From: Morella rubra
Taxonomy: Eukaryota > Streptophyta > Magnoliopsida > Fagales > Myricaceae
Length of the DNA: 64,000 nucleotides
Assembly (NCBI GenBank): GCA_003952965.2
Contig: CM025855.1
Location: 10,016,174-10,080,173 of the forward strand
Direction of reading: 5' to 3'
The notes under the pieces were generated by a model. The model had not been told where the DNA came from and did no database searches. It was given only the letters and a program-made list of their open reading frames with translations. Below, piece by piece: positions 46,863 to 59,426 of this stretch (position 1 is its first letter; each line of letters opens with the position of its first letter). The position numbers were made by a program, and so were the translations under genes.

Positions 46863-48473
46863 CAAAAGATGGGTGCATTTTCATCTCTTACGTGGTTCAT
46901 TTTTCTTTGGCTACAATGAGTTCTTTTTACTTTTATGCATTTCCTCTTAAATAATATTGTTGTCTATATCATTGTTATTGAACCTTTGCTGACCTATGAT
47001 GCATATTGTTTATAATCATTTGCTTATTTGTTCGATATTTGTTAACAAGTGCACATATTCATATGTATCTTTTATAAGTAAATTGTACTTAGTTGAGTGC
47101 CGGGTAGTTATGTTCAGATTTGCATCTTGTGACATAATTGGATGTCCTTTGATATAATGTTTGGATATTGCTTCTCTTGTATCAGCCATAGCCAAATATG
47201 TAATTAGCTCTTTGTTCTATCAATTTGTTTTACAAAAATAGGTTATCTCAAGTTTTTTGAAATACATAGATCACACAAGTTGTATATCCTTCTCAATGAG
47301 TTAGAATTTTTTCCAATATTGATTCTTATGACATTATTAGTGTATATTTGTTGGTTTTGGATCTATTGTGTACATGGGTTAGTTGTGCAATTGTTATGTT
47401 GTTAAAATATTTTTGCCCCTATAGTCATACTATGGATTCAATGTGTTGTTTATTGTCTTTGTTCATAAAGATTATCATGTATATGGATGAAAGTGATATT
47501 TTGATTAGAAAATATGTTGACATATGTTTATTTATATTTCTTTTGTGATCATAGTGTGCTGGAAATATTTTTTAGTGAGCTGAAAATATATTGGGTTGAG
47601 TTGGAACTATATTTTGATTTGAATTTTTGAATAGGTTTATTATCTTAAATGCCTATGATATGACTTTTTGTTGGATTATTGATATATTGAGCTAGATTTT
47701 GGTTTAATGTTCAGTTGATATGAGGGATTAACTCCTTTGTCTTTTCCATGACAAAAAGGGGGAGAAATTGGAGTAAGGGGAGCTAAAGAGTAAGGGGGAG
47801 TTGGAGATTAATTGGAGTAAGGGGGAGCAGGAGCTTATAGCTTATCTAGTGAAATTTGTTGATATTAGTGTTAGGGGGAGTTTGAAGATTGAAGTGTTTA
47901 TTTTGAGTTCATCTCTATGTTATTTGTCTTGTTTAGTGAACAATAGTTCTATGTTGGTCTGTATTGTCTATCACTATTGAACTATATGCGCCTTAACTAA
48001 TCTCTATGTTTTATTTGATGACATGAGCTTGTGCTATGTAATGGATATATTGATGCATCCATTCACTTGCTGTTAGTGAGATTAGTTTGTTGAAATTTAT
48101 GTTTTTAGCTAATTCTCTATTTGATTGTTTAAATATGAATCTTATAATGATTGGGGGTAGTCATTATAATGCTTTTGATTGATATATGAAATTGCTCTTC
48201 CATTGGTTTCTAGTGATTGTATATTCTTGTTGGAAGTTGCAATATACTTTGTATGTGATCTTATATGTTCAGATTTGATTATATTAAGTATATTGATCAC
48301 GGTTAAGTTTGAGTGTTTGTTTTTTCAGGTACTCAAATCATTAATCAAGTTGCTTAGGGACTTTGTTAGTTTTTATCTAGGCTGAATATTCTTGTAAACT
48401 AAGTTATGTTTTGGTGATAACAGATCTTGGATTAAAGTTATGTTTAGCTTAAGGTTTTGTCATGGAAATTGCC

Positions 48474-48484
48474 AAAGGGGGAGA
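48474..48484 (+). promoter_or_regulatory. Polypurine tract
   Basis: AAAGGGGGAGA directly before the 3' LTR is the purine run that primes plus-strand synthesis. Confidence 0.9.
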
Positions 48485-50243
48485 TTGAAAGTGTTTATGA
48501 AAAATTGGCATCATTTCCATGGTGAAAACAGTCATTTTATAAATGTATTTTTCAATTTAGATTGTATGTGGCAACTTGATTAATCTATGAGGTTGTGGAG
48601 CTAAATAAAACTTGATGGAAGCAGCTAGAAGGGTTCTGATTGCATCTGGAAGGTTTAGGAGCTGTTACTGATCTGTTTGGATGGTTTTCAGGTGGTTGGG
48701 TCAGCCTGGCGAGAATTCTACAGACTTGGAGAAAAACTTCAAGAAACATGCCCAGAACTTAAAATGACCTCATCTGACCATTATACCCTTACAAAAATCA
48801 AATACAACCCTCTCCCCATAGCCTTGCGTCATTTATACACGTTGAATATTCTTTTACTCCCGAAATTTCCTCTCTATGCGATCTCCCTCATTTTCTCTCT
48901 CCTTGCTCAAGAAACGATTTGCTGATATCTGATTGTGAGAGTTTGTTCCTTTCCCTCTGGTGGAAGATTTGAGTGTAATAGTTTGCTGATTGAAGGTTGT
49001 TCGTCCTTAGAAGGTTGCTGTTGAGATCTAATCACCAAGTGCTGAGATTCTTGAGGGGTTTCTCAAGAACGATTGCCGTTGAAGGATTCAGAGGTTTACA
49101 AGCCGACGAGTTCATTGGTTCCATTGAAGAACAAGACCGGAGTTGCTAGTTGTCGCATGCGTGCTGGCACCAACCCAATAAGGAAGATTGGGTGACTTTA
49201 CGAAAAAAAGGGATCTTGATGTGAATGGTTTTCGCTAAATCACCATGTTGTAAAGTCTCGACATTCTTAGTGGAAGAAGATTGGTGTGATCTACACCCGG
49301 AATGTTTTTATTTCTAGGAGGAAATTATCTTTGAGAAATTTTCACTTCGTCAACAAAAATCTTAGTGTCGTTCTGTTGTTGTTGTTCTTGAAGTGTTTAC
49401 TTGTGCTGATCTCGATTTTGATCTCATTACTCACATCTAGGGTGCTAGAAATTGTATTAATTAATTTCATTTAGGTTGCTGAAATTGATTACATCTTTAG
49501 AACCTAGGTTGTTGGAATTTGGTCTGTTATCTACCCTTTGTGTTGCTAGAAATTTAGACATTGGGTTACTATCAAACAGATTAAATCTTGATTTTATAGT
49601 TGCTGAAAAATCATTTTATCTTGGTCTTTGAGTTGCTGTAAAATTCACATACCCTTGATTTTATCATGCTGAAAAATTCTGCAAGGTTTTTGATTGTACA
49701 ACTGCTATAAATCTTACATTGTTTTGTTTTTATAACTGCTGTATATATCTCATGGTCTTGATTTCAGAGTTGCTGAAATATAGTGATAAGATTGTTTTGA
49801 TCATTGACTGAAAACCTGCTCTGTTCTTGGTTGTATATTGCTGTAAAATCCATATAACTGAGAGTGTTTGCTTACTATCCAGTTCATATTGCTATTAAGT
49901 ATAGGTGTTGTATATATTTCATTGTCTTCAGTTGATAGTTGCCGAAATATTGTCATAATCTTGATTTTTCTATTGTTGAAATATCTGTTCTATTTTGGAG
50001 TCATTGCTGCTGTAAAATACATTTCATTATTAGTGTGCACTTGCTATATAGTCCATATTACTTTAGAAATCCATCTGCTGTAAAATCTATTGTGTATGAG
50101 TATTTTGCAGATCTTAAATTGGTGATTGACTAAAAATTAGTTGAACTTGTTTTTTCTTTTGTGATTGAAAGAAAGTGTGGAGTAATTTTTTTAAACACCT
50201 ATTCACCCCCTAAGTATATTTTAGGATCTAAACTTAGTTTCAA
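48485..50243 (+). repeat. 3' LTR of the copia element
   Basis: Starts TTGAAAGTGTTTATG and ends TAGTTTCAA; pairs with 40157-41905. It is about 10 bp longer overall than the 5' LTR, with compensating indels. Confidence 0.9.
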
Positions 50244-50248
50244 CAATT

Positions 50249-50445
50249 TGGAATTGAAAGTATATGATTGATAACAGCTATATTAGATTACAGTTGAATG
50301 AATATTGATGTTCATATCACGTTGTCTTTAAAAAGATTGTTGTAATGAATATTGATGTTCATATCACGTTGTCTTTAAAAAGATTGTTGTGATTTTTTTA
50401 AACATACCTATTCACCCCCCCTCTAAGTATTTTGTTCATAGTTTG
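50249..50445 (+). mobile_element. Right part of the older split LTR, with a 48-bp tandem duplication
   Basis: This continues the sequence interrupted at 40156. A unit gaatattgatgttcatatcacgttgtctttaaaaagattgttgt occurs at 50300 and 50348 (period 48, nearly perfect). The LTR-end word tacctattcaccccccctctaagta lies at 50408-50432. Confidence 0.55.
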
Positions 50446-51075
50446 GGTTAAATTAGGTTGTTCAAATAATAAGTGTATAATTTAAGTACTTGGTTCAGTG
50501 TGCTTTTGTTTTAGTTGGACATAACACTACTTGATAAGTATATCTAAGTGTGATGTGTTTTTTATCTTATTTGAACACAAGGTTGTTTTGTAAGGATTTG
50601 AGTTGTACATTTTTTCAAGCGTCTAATAGTTTATCATATTGAGCATTATTTTTCTATATTCGAAAATGGCCATCAAATGATGAATAGATGCTTTTAAGAT
50701 AGAAAATTTAAATGGCATGAATTTCAAAATGTGGAAAAGACATACTTACTCACACATGAAAAAATATTATATTTTCTTAATACAAAAAAATCGAGAAAAT
50801 AAATAGCTTGGATGCTGAGGCAATTAAGAAAAAAAAAATAGATCAATGTTGATCTAATAGCTAGATAACTACTCTATTTATAATATCAGGACAATATAAT
50901 ACATCTCTTTGAATATTTTGAGACAGCAAAATAAATAATGGATATCTTGAGAAACAATATAGTCCCAAGTTTGATACCCACATACAATTATTATTAAATA
51001 AATATAATAGTTCTCACATGGGTGTTTTCCTTTAAAAAATGCAACCAAATCTCACTTAAACAAGGAGTATATGGT
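50446..51075. other. Gene-free AT-rich stretch
   Basis: No gene or bounded element recognised between the nested retrotransposons and the TIR element at 51076. Confidence 0.45.
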
Positions 51076-51805
51076 AGGGGTGAAAACCAACCCCCTCGAT
51101 TCGGTTTTCACCCCAACTGAGAACCAAACCGTTCGGTTCTTGTAAACTCCCAACCAACAGCTGAACTGGCGGTTGAAAGAATTGGCCAGTCCAACCAAAT
51201 TTGGTGGTTGGTCCTGTTTGGTCAGCTGGGCTTTATCGCGTCCATTCCTCCTTCCTTCAAAACCCTTATTGCCGTATTGATTGCCTACTCATAATCGAAG
51301 CTGCAACAATCACTAACCATTGTGCTCTTAAATTCGAGTTTTTCAACTCTTAATTTTGCCAACCAAAAATAACTTAATATCAAAACACATAACTAATGCA
51401 ACCTATATTAGAAAAATATTACCATAAATCTCTCCATTATTAGACCTTATGCACAGAGCCGCAGATGTTTGAGTTGTCGACTTCATGCGGAAAGGACAGG
51501 TCGTGTGCAGTCGTGGGGACTGGGAGAGGCGAGAGAGAGAGAGAGAGAGAGAGAGAAGAGATGGAGGGCTAGAGTGAGATGAAAACTTGAAAAGGGGGAT
51601 TTGATTGAGGGTCAGGGAAAATGGTCTATTAGGGAAAGAATTAGGGTTTTTAATAAAATGACAAAAATGCTCTCAGTTTGGTGCGGTTCGCCGGACTAGG
51701 TCCCCTAAATTGCGGACTGAATTGAGGCCCTTGGTTTGGGAAGGCCTCGGCCGACTACTGAACCAGGCCTTCCCAAAACTGGCCAGGCCGAGTTGGTTTC
51801 AGCCC
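51076..51805. mobile_element. Non-autonomous TIR transposon, probably hAT-like
   Basis: Left end aggggtgaaaaccaacccc and right end, read on the minus strand, gggctgaaaccaactcggcc are inverted relatives. Further inner pairs of cggttc and ggcctcggccgac words occur. The GGGGTG-type terminus fits hAT, but I found no clean 8-bp duplication. It includes a (GA)n tract (51529-51558) and no transposase frame. Confidence 0.6.
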
Positions 51806-53118
51806 AATTATGAACAGCCTTAGCATAAATTATGCAAGTATTTAGTGGAATACCGTGTGGAACTCGTGGGCTATAAGGCCTCGTTATGGCATATTTTTTT
51901 TACATGCATTTTGAGATCTAATCATGCAACAATTTTCTACACCCAAAGATATGTAGATATCCAAAGAGATCGAATAATCCAATAAAGAGAAAAGCATTCA
52001 AGACCTTAACCATGCAGCGCCTATCCAGACTTCACCAACTAAGATTCGACTATGCATGTTGTTTCTAAGCAAGCTATTCGGTTGGCCATTTTGGGCTGGC
52101 AGGGGCAGATTATGCCATTTGTCTAAAAGACTTAAGATGCCCTAATTATGAATACTTGTTACTTTAGGTAATCTCCATAGAATGGCCGGTTTGCCCTTGG
52201 CTTTTGGGCTGGATTTTCTTTGCCCAAATCAAGCCCAATTACACCTAGTGCAAGCCTAGTTTCTAGAAGACCCAATAAGCCCTATTCATGCCCACAAATT
52301 CAAGATTTTCAGCCCTCTAAATGAGTCCATATCCGGCCTAAGCCTCATCCCACACTTGCTTCTTTTACTTATTAGACAATGAATTTTTTATTTTTTATTT
52401 TGAAAAGATTACACCAAGAGACCAAAATTATAGCTTAACAAATTTATAATTGAAAGGGCATAAAATTCATGATAAAAAAAAATAAATTAGGCACATGGTA
52501 TAAAATTCACATTAAGCAATTTGATTACTTACAAAGTTATAAAATGAGACTTAGGGCATTAGGTAAAAGGGTGCATTAGTGAAATAGACTTTGGCAATTT
52601 AATTATCTAAGTTAGGCAATTTAATACAATAATAAAACTTAGACTATATCACATAAATTCACACGGTTTAATGGAACAAATATAATAATTAGAAGTACAA
52701 ACTGTCAAAACCCCATAGTTAAAGAGTACAAAATGTATTTACTTTTTTTAAAAAAAAAATATGTAGATTATAAAATTAGAAATCTTCTTGGAGTCAAGAA
52801 ATATGATACCAACTAATTATATGAGCAGATTATAAATAATCATATAGTCAACGAGACGAGGTCCATTGTGGACTGCAAACTTATAATCTCTAGGGATACA
52901 ATTAGACTACTATTATAATGATAAAAGCAGTGAAATTATAATCACATTACAAGCACATGAAAATCAATACTAGCTTAGCAAAAAAATCAAAAACAAAAAC
53001 AAAATGACATCAATGGACATTGGACAATGCTAATGAGACTCCTCTTGGGTAGCTAGACCAAAGACACCTACCAAAGATCGTGTGATTGGAACTTATTATA
53101 TTTCACCCTTTAAATAAT
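51806..53118. other. Gene-free stretch upstream of SDS
   Basis: AT-rich, without a gene I can support. The last few hundred bases are the distal SDS promoter region. Confidence 0.45.
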
Positions 53119-53286
53119 GGTGGCTTTGTTTGTCGAAATTTTAAAAATTTTAAGAATATTTTAGATATTAAAATTTATTAGAGTTTATAAAATTTTTTAA
53201 ATACATATAAATATTAAATTTTTTAAAATATATTTAACTTGCTCGCAAATTTAAATATCTAAAATTTTAAGCGAATGAGCGCTACC
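53119..53286 (+). mobile_element. MITE family A, copy 4, in the SDS promoter
   Basis: Starts ggtggctttgtttgtcgaaatttt and ends aagcgaatgagcgctacc, with inverted ends. It shares the interior ttaagaatattttagatattaaaatttattagagttt with the other copies. It lies only about 85 bases upstream of the SDS TATA box. Confidence 0.78.
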
Positions 53287-53370
53287 AATTATTAGAATAC
53301 AGACCAAAGAGGACCCAATCTGACCTTTGAATGGACGTGGCTAGAAACTCATGCGGGCGTGGCTCAAGGC

Positions 53371-53380
53371 ATATATAAAA
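53371..53380 (+). promoter_or_regulatory. TATA box of SDS
   Basis: ATATATAAAA lies about 165 bases upstream of the SDS start codon, which would give a 5'UTR of roughly 135 bases containing a CT-rich leader (53430-53460). Confidence 0.65.
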
Positions 53381-53541
53381 ACCTACCACTCAAAGCCTCC
53401 ACGTCCCGAAACTTCCATAACCGTTCTGTCCCTCCCTCTCTCTTTCATTTCTTACCCTCTACAAGAGCGAATCAATCACTTAAAAAACCGACAACTCTCT
53501 GAAAATTTATAGTTGAAATTCGAACCGGAAAATCATTCACA

Positions 53542-56500
53542 ATGAGGAGATTAAGCCGAGAGAAGCGAAAGCTCGAAGAGGAACCAGTGCCGTACATCAA
53601 CAAGAAGCGCCGGTCGGAGCTACCTCGCCGGAGACGATCTCAGATATCTCCCATTCTGTTTTCGTCTATGAATTCTACTCTTCAGAGTGCGAATTCTGGT
53701 TTCTCGTTTTCTATGGACTCTAGCTCGTGCTCGTACTTCGGCAGCGAAGTTTCATGCGATTCGAGCAGAGTCTCGATTCGACGAGAGAGCAAGGCGAGGT
53801 CGAACTTGAGAAACGGAAAGCTCGGTGTAATTGAAGGCTCTAAATCTGAAGTTCAGGCCAAAGAGCTTAATGGAGCCGCAGAGTTTTGTAGAGTTACCGG
53901 ATCGTATTACAGAAACAAGGAAAATAGTGAACAAATAGGTGGTGAAGTGGAAACGTCCGAGTTGTCTTGTGTGGAGTCGAATTCTGGAGCTGATGCCGCA
54001 CCTTTCGGAGAGCGAACCTCCAAATTGAATTTGGAAAGTGAAAATGTAAAACAAATTGAAAGAAATGAAGGATCTGAAGCGGTTTCCAAATCAGAGATTT
54101 CATGTGTTGAGCAATTTTCTTATGAAAACTTGGTTTTCAATGGTGGAAATGGGAAACTTCCATCGGAAATTAAAGAGAACGATCTGGTTTCGGTTACGTC
54201 AGGTGTCGAATCATGTTATGTGGCAAAGTTACCTGAGGAAGCAACCGAACAAATGGAAAACAGAGCATTGGAATTAGAATTTTCTGATATTTCAGGAAAT
54301 TTCTTTGATGCAAATTTTACAGCGTCAAAGTCGGAATCGACAGTAGACCAAAAGCAAACGAGATTCGAATTCGATTACGATCTCGCTTGTACAGAGCAAT
54401 TCTCTTACGAGGATATTTCCGAGTACTCGTCGAGTCACGAGACAGCGTTTTCGGACCTCCAATCGGAATTCTTCCTGGAGAATTCGGAACTGGAGTTATC
54501 GGATTACTCGCCATCCGTTTTCTTCGATTCTGGAAGCGAATTTTCGGAGAGGTCGGAAGGAGATTCAACTCCTTCACATACTTTCTCTCTGCTCGTTCAG
54601 TACAGAGAGGGATTCTCGAGGTCAACTACCACTTTAGACAGCGGAATCGCCTCTCCCCTTGAAAATGAGTATCATGATCAAGCTACCGTGAGTTTTCTCC
54701 AGCAATTCGTTTGCTTCACTCTTCTGCATGCGTTAATTCTCTTGACGACCAAGCAAAAGAATTCATTGTCTTTACTTTTTTGGATCGTATAATTACTTTA
54801 ATTAATTTATTAATTACCGACCTAATCTAGTTTTAAATAAAACCTTTCTTATTCAGTTTTTGAGGTTCGAAGATAAAGAGGACGAAGAGAGCTACAAGGC
54901 GTTGAGAGAAAGAGAGAGAAGGAAAGTGTTTCTACATAACTACGCAGAGGAGTACTGCACGATGGAATACGGCGATCTAGTCCTCCAACAACGCTCGCAG
55001 ATGGTCCACTGGATCGTTGAGGTTAGTCCGTGTTACCACGTCTTTCCTTTCACAATTCATACACTAATCGCCGTAGTCGGAAACAAGAACTACCCCGTTT
55101 TGGCGACCTCTTTCAGTGCTCTAACAAGACAGTTGTACCCTGGGAAAGTGCAAACAGGTTCAACGAAGGTAGATTCAGTTAGAGAGGAGCAAATATTCTC
55201 TACATTGACCTCATTTTAAAATAATTGTTCCTTTAGGCCGTTTTGCGACACTTCAACGTATAAGGAAATCGATGCATCATTTGCATGCAGCGTTCTCGTG
55301 TATTCATCATTATATTGGTGAAGTCACTCAGAAGTTACCCTAACTAGTTTTGCTTTGCTTCCTTCTATTGGCTAGCAGCTAATAAGGGAATTTGGGCCCG
55401 CGGCTCAGTCATTAAGCTTTAGTCGCTACGTGTGGCATAGTATTGTATTTGTGACAGTGTTTGGGCATATAAGCATGGTTTAGGGATTGTAGAGATAGTT
55501 CCCAAACTAGGTTCAACAGTAGCACGTAATTTTGTGGCACTGTAGCTTATGTTAGCATTTCCGCATTAACGGAATAGTTGGCTTAAGGCAGCAATGGGCC
55601 AATGGATTCAAGGCTGTCAGTGTTCAGTTTACGCTTGTTGGGCGATTTTTTCTCACGGGTTTTGCGCATATGCTGCGAGTGGGATGATTCAGGGTGACGG
55701 TTTGAGAAACTTGATTCGCTAATGTCAAAATATAGAAAGAAAAAAAAAAAAAGAAAGATTGAGGGTTTCATTTTAGTCTGGTAGAAACCACAAGGTTCTT
55801 CTTGCTTGCTTGCTTAGAAAAAAAAAAAAAAAAATACCACAAGGTCGATTATATATCATTTGGTCCTCTGTGGATCCTCTCTGAAAATATAAATTACAAA
55901 TCACCTTCAGCATCAAGCACCAACGGTATTAAGATTGCAAATTGAAAGAAACTCGTAGCCGGACAGATAATAAAGTTGGACAAGTGCATGCTCGTCATCG
56001 CCACTTTTATTTTCTGGCCTTTTTAACGCTCGACCGTAATTGTGTTTGTAATTCTGCATCTGTGGGTTTGGACGCATGGTGTTGTTTTTATTAAGGGCCA
56101 ATACTAGGATTTCAAAAGGGAGAGGGGTGGTCGGGTGTGTTGATTGGAAGCTTGTTTGTATTATTCAGTAATTCGTTCGTTACTCGGTAGTTTCTAATCC
56201 GTGCAATTTGCTATGAGTGGCCAGCAATCTTCTCAAAAGAAGCTTCAGCAGGAGACAATATTCCTCGGAGTTAACCTCCTTGACCGCTTTCTTACCAAAG
56301 GATTCTTCAGAGACAAAAAGAGCCTTCAAATTCTTGGAATAGCCTGTCTTACCTTGGCTACCAGGATTGAAGAGAATCAGCCTTACAACAGGTAAATCAC
56401 AGCTCTCTAATCTTTCCTAATCATAAACTTCCCTTGATAATATTTGTTTTTTAGTTGAATTGCAGGAAAAAAAAAAAAACTAAGAAAAGATTCCTAACTG

Positions 56501-58040
56501 GCGGATCTATCGACCGCATCACAGGTGCTAAGTTCCACTGACTCTTGAATAGAAGAGCTCTTAATAACCCAGTAAAATTTGATTATGCTAGGCCACCAGA
56601 TTCACCTGGAAAAATGAAAACAACACAGAAAAAAGGAAAACCGTCGGAATAATATCACAAGTGCCATTCATTCACCCCGCTAAGGGTTAAACAGTACTTT
56701 GATTTCTTTAGATGGGTTATTCTCTGAAACTTCTTGGAATTACTTTTGAACTTGCAAGAGCAATCTAAGTGGTGTTCTGTTCCCAAACAAATTGCTGGCA
56801 CACCCACGTTTTCTGAACTTTCTAACCCCTCTTCTATTAGTTGCTGATTGCAATAAAGTATATTTCAACCATAATCTCATTCACCGAACGTTATGATCAT
56901 CAAATCTGGCATTTTATTCCCTCAGGATACGATAGATATAATTCTACAGCTTGCCTAGATGGACGATAATTTTCGTTACTGAAAATTTTCTTATGGCTTG
57001 TAGCGTGCGGCAAAAGAATTTTCGCATGGGGAGCAATGTGTATAGCAGATGCGAAGTGGTGGCCATGGAATGGCTGGTACAAGAGGTCCTTAACTTCCAG
57101 TGTTTCTTGCCTACCATCTTCAACTTCTTGTGGTATATACCCTTTTTTGTGTTGTTTCAGCCCTGATTTCTACAGCAAACTACTCTTTCAGTTCAGCCAC
57201 TATATCTGCCGATTAGAATTAGCAGCAGCTCTTGTACTGTTCCTCTATTATTAACTCTCATTCGAAATATGTCACAGGTTCTACCTGAAAGCTTCCAAAG
57301 CTGATGCAGAGGTAGAGAAGAGGGCCAATTACTTGGCAGTGCTAGTTCTCTCGGGCTATGAGCAGCTAGGGTACTGGCCCTCAACAGTTGCAGCTGTTCT
57401 TGTCATCTTGGCTTCTCTAGAAAGCAGTCAAGACGCAATGCACCAAAGAGTAATCGAGGTATGCCTATGCAGGTTCTGTTTATTTGGGCGGAATTACATA
57501 ATCAACAGGTTCTGTTTATTTGGGCGGAATTACATAATCAACAGGTTCTGTTTATTTGCCAGTGCCTGTTTTTGGGAGCAAGGGTTCCGCCTTTTATAGT
57601 TTTCATTCTGTTAACTCACTTCTCTCTTCTTTTTTGACCAATTCCCGATCTAGGTATATGTGATATTATTTATAAGAAAACCCCCCATTTGGTTACACTA
57701 ATTGCCAGATTGTGTCCTCACATAAACTCATTCATGAAAACTCACTTAGTCCATCACATGTTTTTGCAGACTCACATCAGAACAGAAGATCATGATTTAA
57801 ACGATTGTATAGAGGTATGGAAAGTATAATGATATCCTCTCTCTCTGTTTCCTTCCGTGAAGTTCCTCGCATTATAGTGGCAACGTGAACTATGGTCCCA
57901 TCAACAAAAAGCATTGCTAAAACACCAGAATTTTTTTCTTTTCTTTTCAAATTTATCTTAATAGAAAGTTAGCTAGATGCAGTTTCCTAATATTATGTGT
58001 GCTGCAACAGAGCCTCGAGTGGATGCTAAGGTACCTATAA
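53542..58040 (+). CDS. SDS: Meiotic cyclin SDS (SOLO DANCERS)
   Basis: Seven exons: 53542-54687, 54857-55021, 56225-56391, 57004-57132, 57278-57458, 57770-57814, 58011-58040. They encode 620 aa; Arabidopsis SDS, as I recall it, is somewhat under 600. SDS is a plant-specific, meiosis-restricted cyclin needed for homologue pairing and crossover formation, acting with a CDK in the nucleus. Exon 1 (residues 1-382) is a basic start ([14 protein letters not shown], probably nuclear localisation) followed by a long acidic, serine-rich, likely disordered region. The cyclin fold begins in exon 2 with [18 protein letters not shown] and MVHWIVE. It continues with [15 protein letters not shown] and [15 protein letters not shown] in exon 3, and [23 protein letters not shown] in exon 4 (read in two pieces). 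The C-terminal cyclin lobe ([17 protein letters not shown]) is in exon 5. It ends SLEWMLRYL. All introns are GT-AG and all frames agree. Nothing is missing from the cyclin box. Confidence 0.94.
57470..57557 (+). repeat. 36-bp tandem repeat in SDS intron 5
   Basis: caggttctgtttatttgggcggaattacataatcaa recurs exactly at 57470 and 57506, and a third partial copy starts at 57542. Each copy begins CAGGTT, a splice-site-like word, a few bases after the true donor at 57459. Confidence 0.95.
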
Positions 58041-59426
58041 TATTGCAAGCGAGCAGGAAAGGAACAGGTTCTTCAAAAAGTACTTGTCCACATTCTTCTT
58101 CACTCAGCACAAAACGGCATGGGTGAAGGCAGCCCGAGGTGATCTTTTGAACACCTGATAAATTGCTAGAAAAAATGATTCTTTTGCAAGTGTAAACAAA
58201 TATTGACTATTGTTGTAAACTGTCCATTAACAGAAAAAGAAAAAAAAAAAAATTATCACCATTCCTTCTCTCGAGCCCTAGGCCTTTGAAGTCTTCTGTT
58301 GCTAATTTGTTCCTATATGTGCGACGAATGACAAATTCTCACTGTACCTTCTCTCAAGCCCTAGACAGAAGCTTCTGCTGGTGTCTTAAATCTTCAGACT
58401 GATCACCGTCATTCGCGTTGTAGGAATTCGTTCTTGGGCTATCGTTAAAATAAAAAAGATAGGAAAACCATTTTTGTGCACAATTTTCAGGACGTGTTTT
58501 TTCTGTCATCCAAACATAAAAGCTAAACCCGAAATTGGTTTTAGAACTCAATTCTCTGATCTCAAATATCCATTCTTCCCCAGTGAAAATCCGACAAAAA
58601 AGAAAAAGAAATTCTAGTTCGATGTCAAATAAATCTTCCTATTGTTTTTCAAGTTTTCAGTTTTCAAGTCTCAGTTTCTCAAAATTATCTCTGTAAGAAA
58701 TTTTATATTTTGAAATCCAAGAGGTTTCAAAACTGATCCGTATCCAAACAATTTGAGCTTTTAGGTTTGCACAAGACTTTTTCCACAATCTACATATCTA
58801 AACAAGTTCTTATATCCCTGTTTACCAATATTCACAGGACCCCCAACAAATATATTTCACGCACTTTTTATTATTGAACAATAAATATCTCCCGAGCTTC
58901 TGATCCAGAGAAGCCCTTATATCTACCGGTCATTTAACGATGGTAAGTAGAATAGAAGCAAGATTAAAATCTTGAAGTAATAAATTGAACAAATTGGTAT
59001 TGGACTGTAACACAAGTAATGAAGAAAATACACGCAAATCTATTTCCAGGCAAAAAAATACACGTTCCCATAGCCCAGGCGCGCAGGATATATTTCAATA
59101 AACCAAAAGAACAACTTTCACTTGAGATCAGCTGAGAGCAGCTTAACGTGAGATCAGATATCCGAGGTAGCTATACATTGTTGTCTACATGCATTTGAGT
59201 TCAATGGAAGCCTAAGGAGCGAGCAAGAAAACTTCACCGGATCTAATTACTGTGGTTTAGTTCTGCTGTAAAACGGGCAACCAACATCACAGAATCTTCC
59301 TGTTGAAGTATATCATGGACAAATTTTGTAGTTGTCCAACTTCACAGAAGAAAGAAAAATCCTCAGGAGTTGAATGATTCTGAGCGGACTGTGATCAGCT
59401 GAATTGACTGGGACCACTAGAGGCTA
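58041..59426. other. Interval between the convergent genes SDS and BPA1-like
   Basis: SDS and the BPA1-like gene are transcribed toward each other here, so this 1.4 kb holds both 3'UTRs and ordinary AT-rich sequence. No further gene or element recognised. Confidence 0.5.

Larger units (their letters stand above)
40157..50243 (+). mobile_element. Ty1/copia LTR retrotransposon, pol-deleted, about 10.1 kb
   Basis: Two LTRs (40157-41905 and 48485-50243) enclose a primer site, a gag remnant, a scrap of RNase H and a long non-coding region. It is flanked by CAATT at 40152-40156 and 50244-50248. gag carries several stops, and protease, integrase and nearly all of reverse transcriptase/RNase H are absent. 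It could have moved only with proteins supplied by a relative. The non-coding 3' region is interrupted by a solo LTR (44707-46862) and has repeated gggggag words near 47755-47885. The LTRs differ by many substitutions and by an indel of about 50 bp, so the insertion is old. Confidence 0.9.

Noticed and set aside
53752-54625. Minus-strand ORFs of 60-102 codons
   Set aside because: Antisense shadows of SDS exon 1.
57470-57557. 36-bp direct repeats resembling a CRISPR array
   Set aside because: The repeats are head to tail without spacers, and they lie in the intron of a plant nuclear gene.
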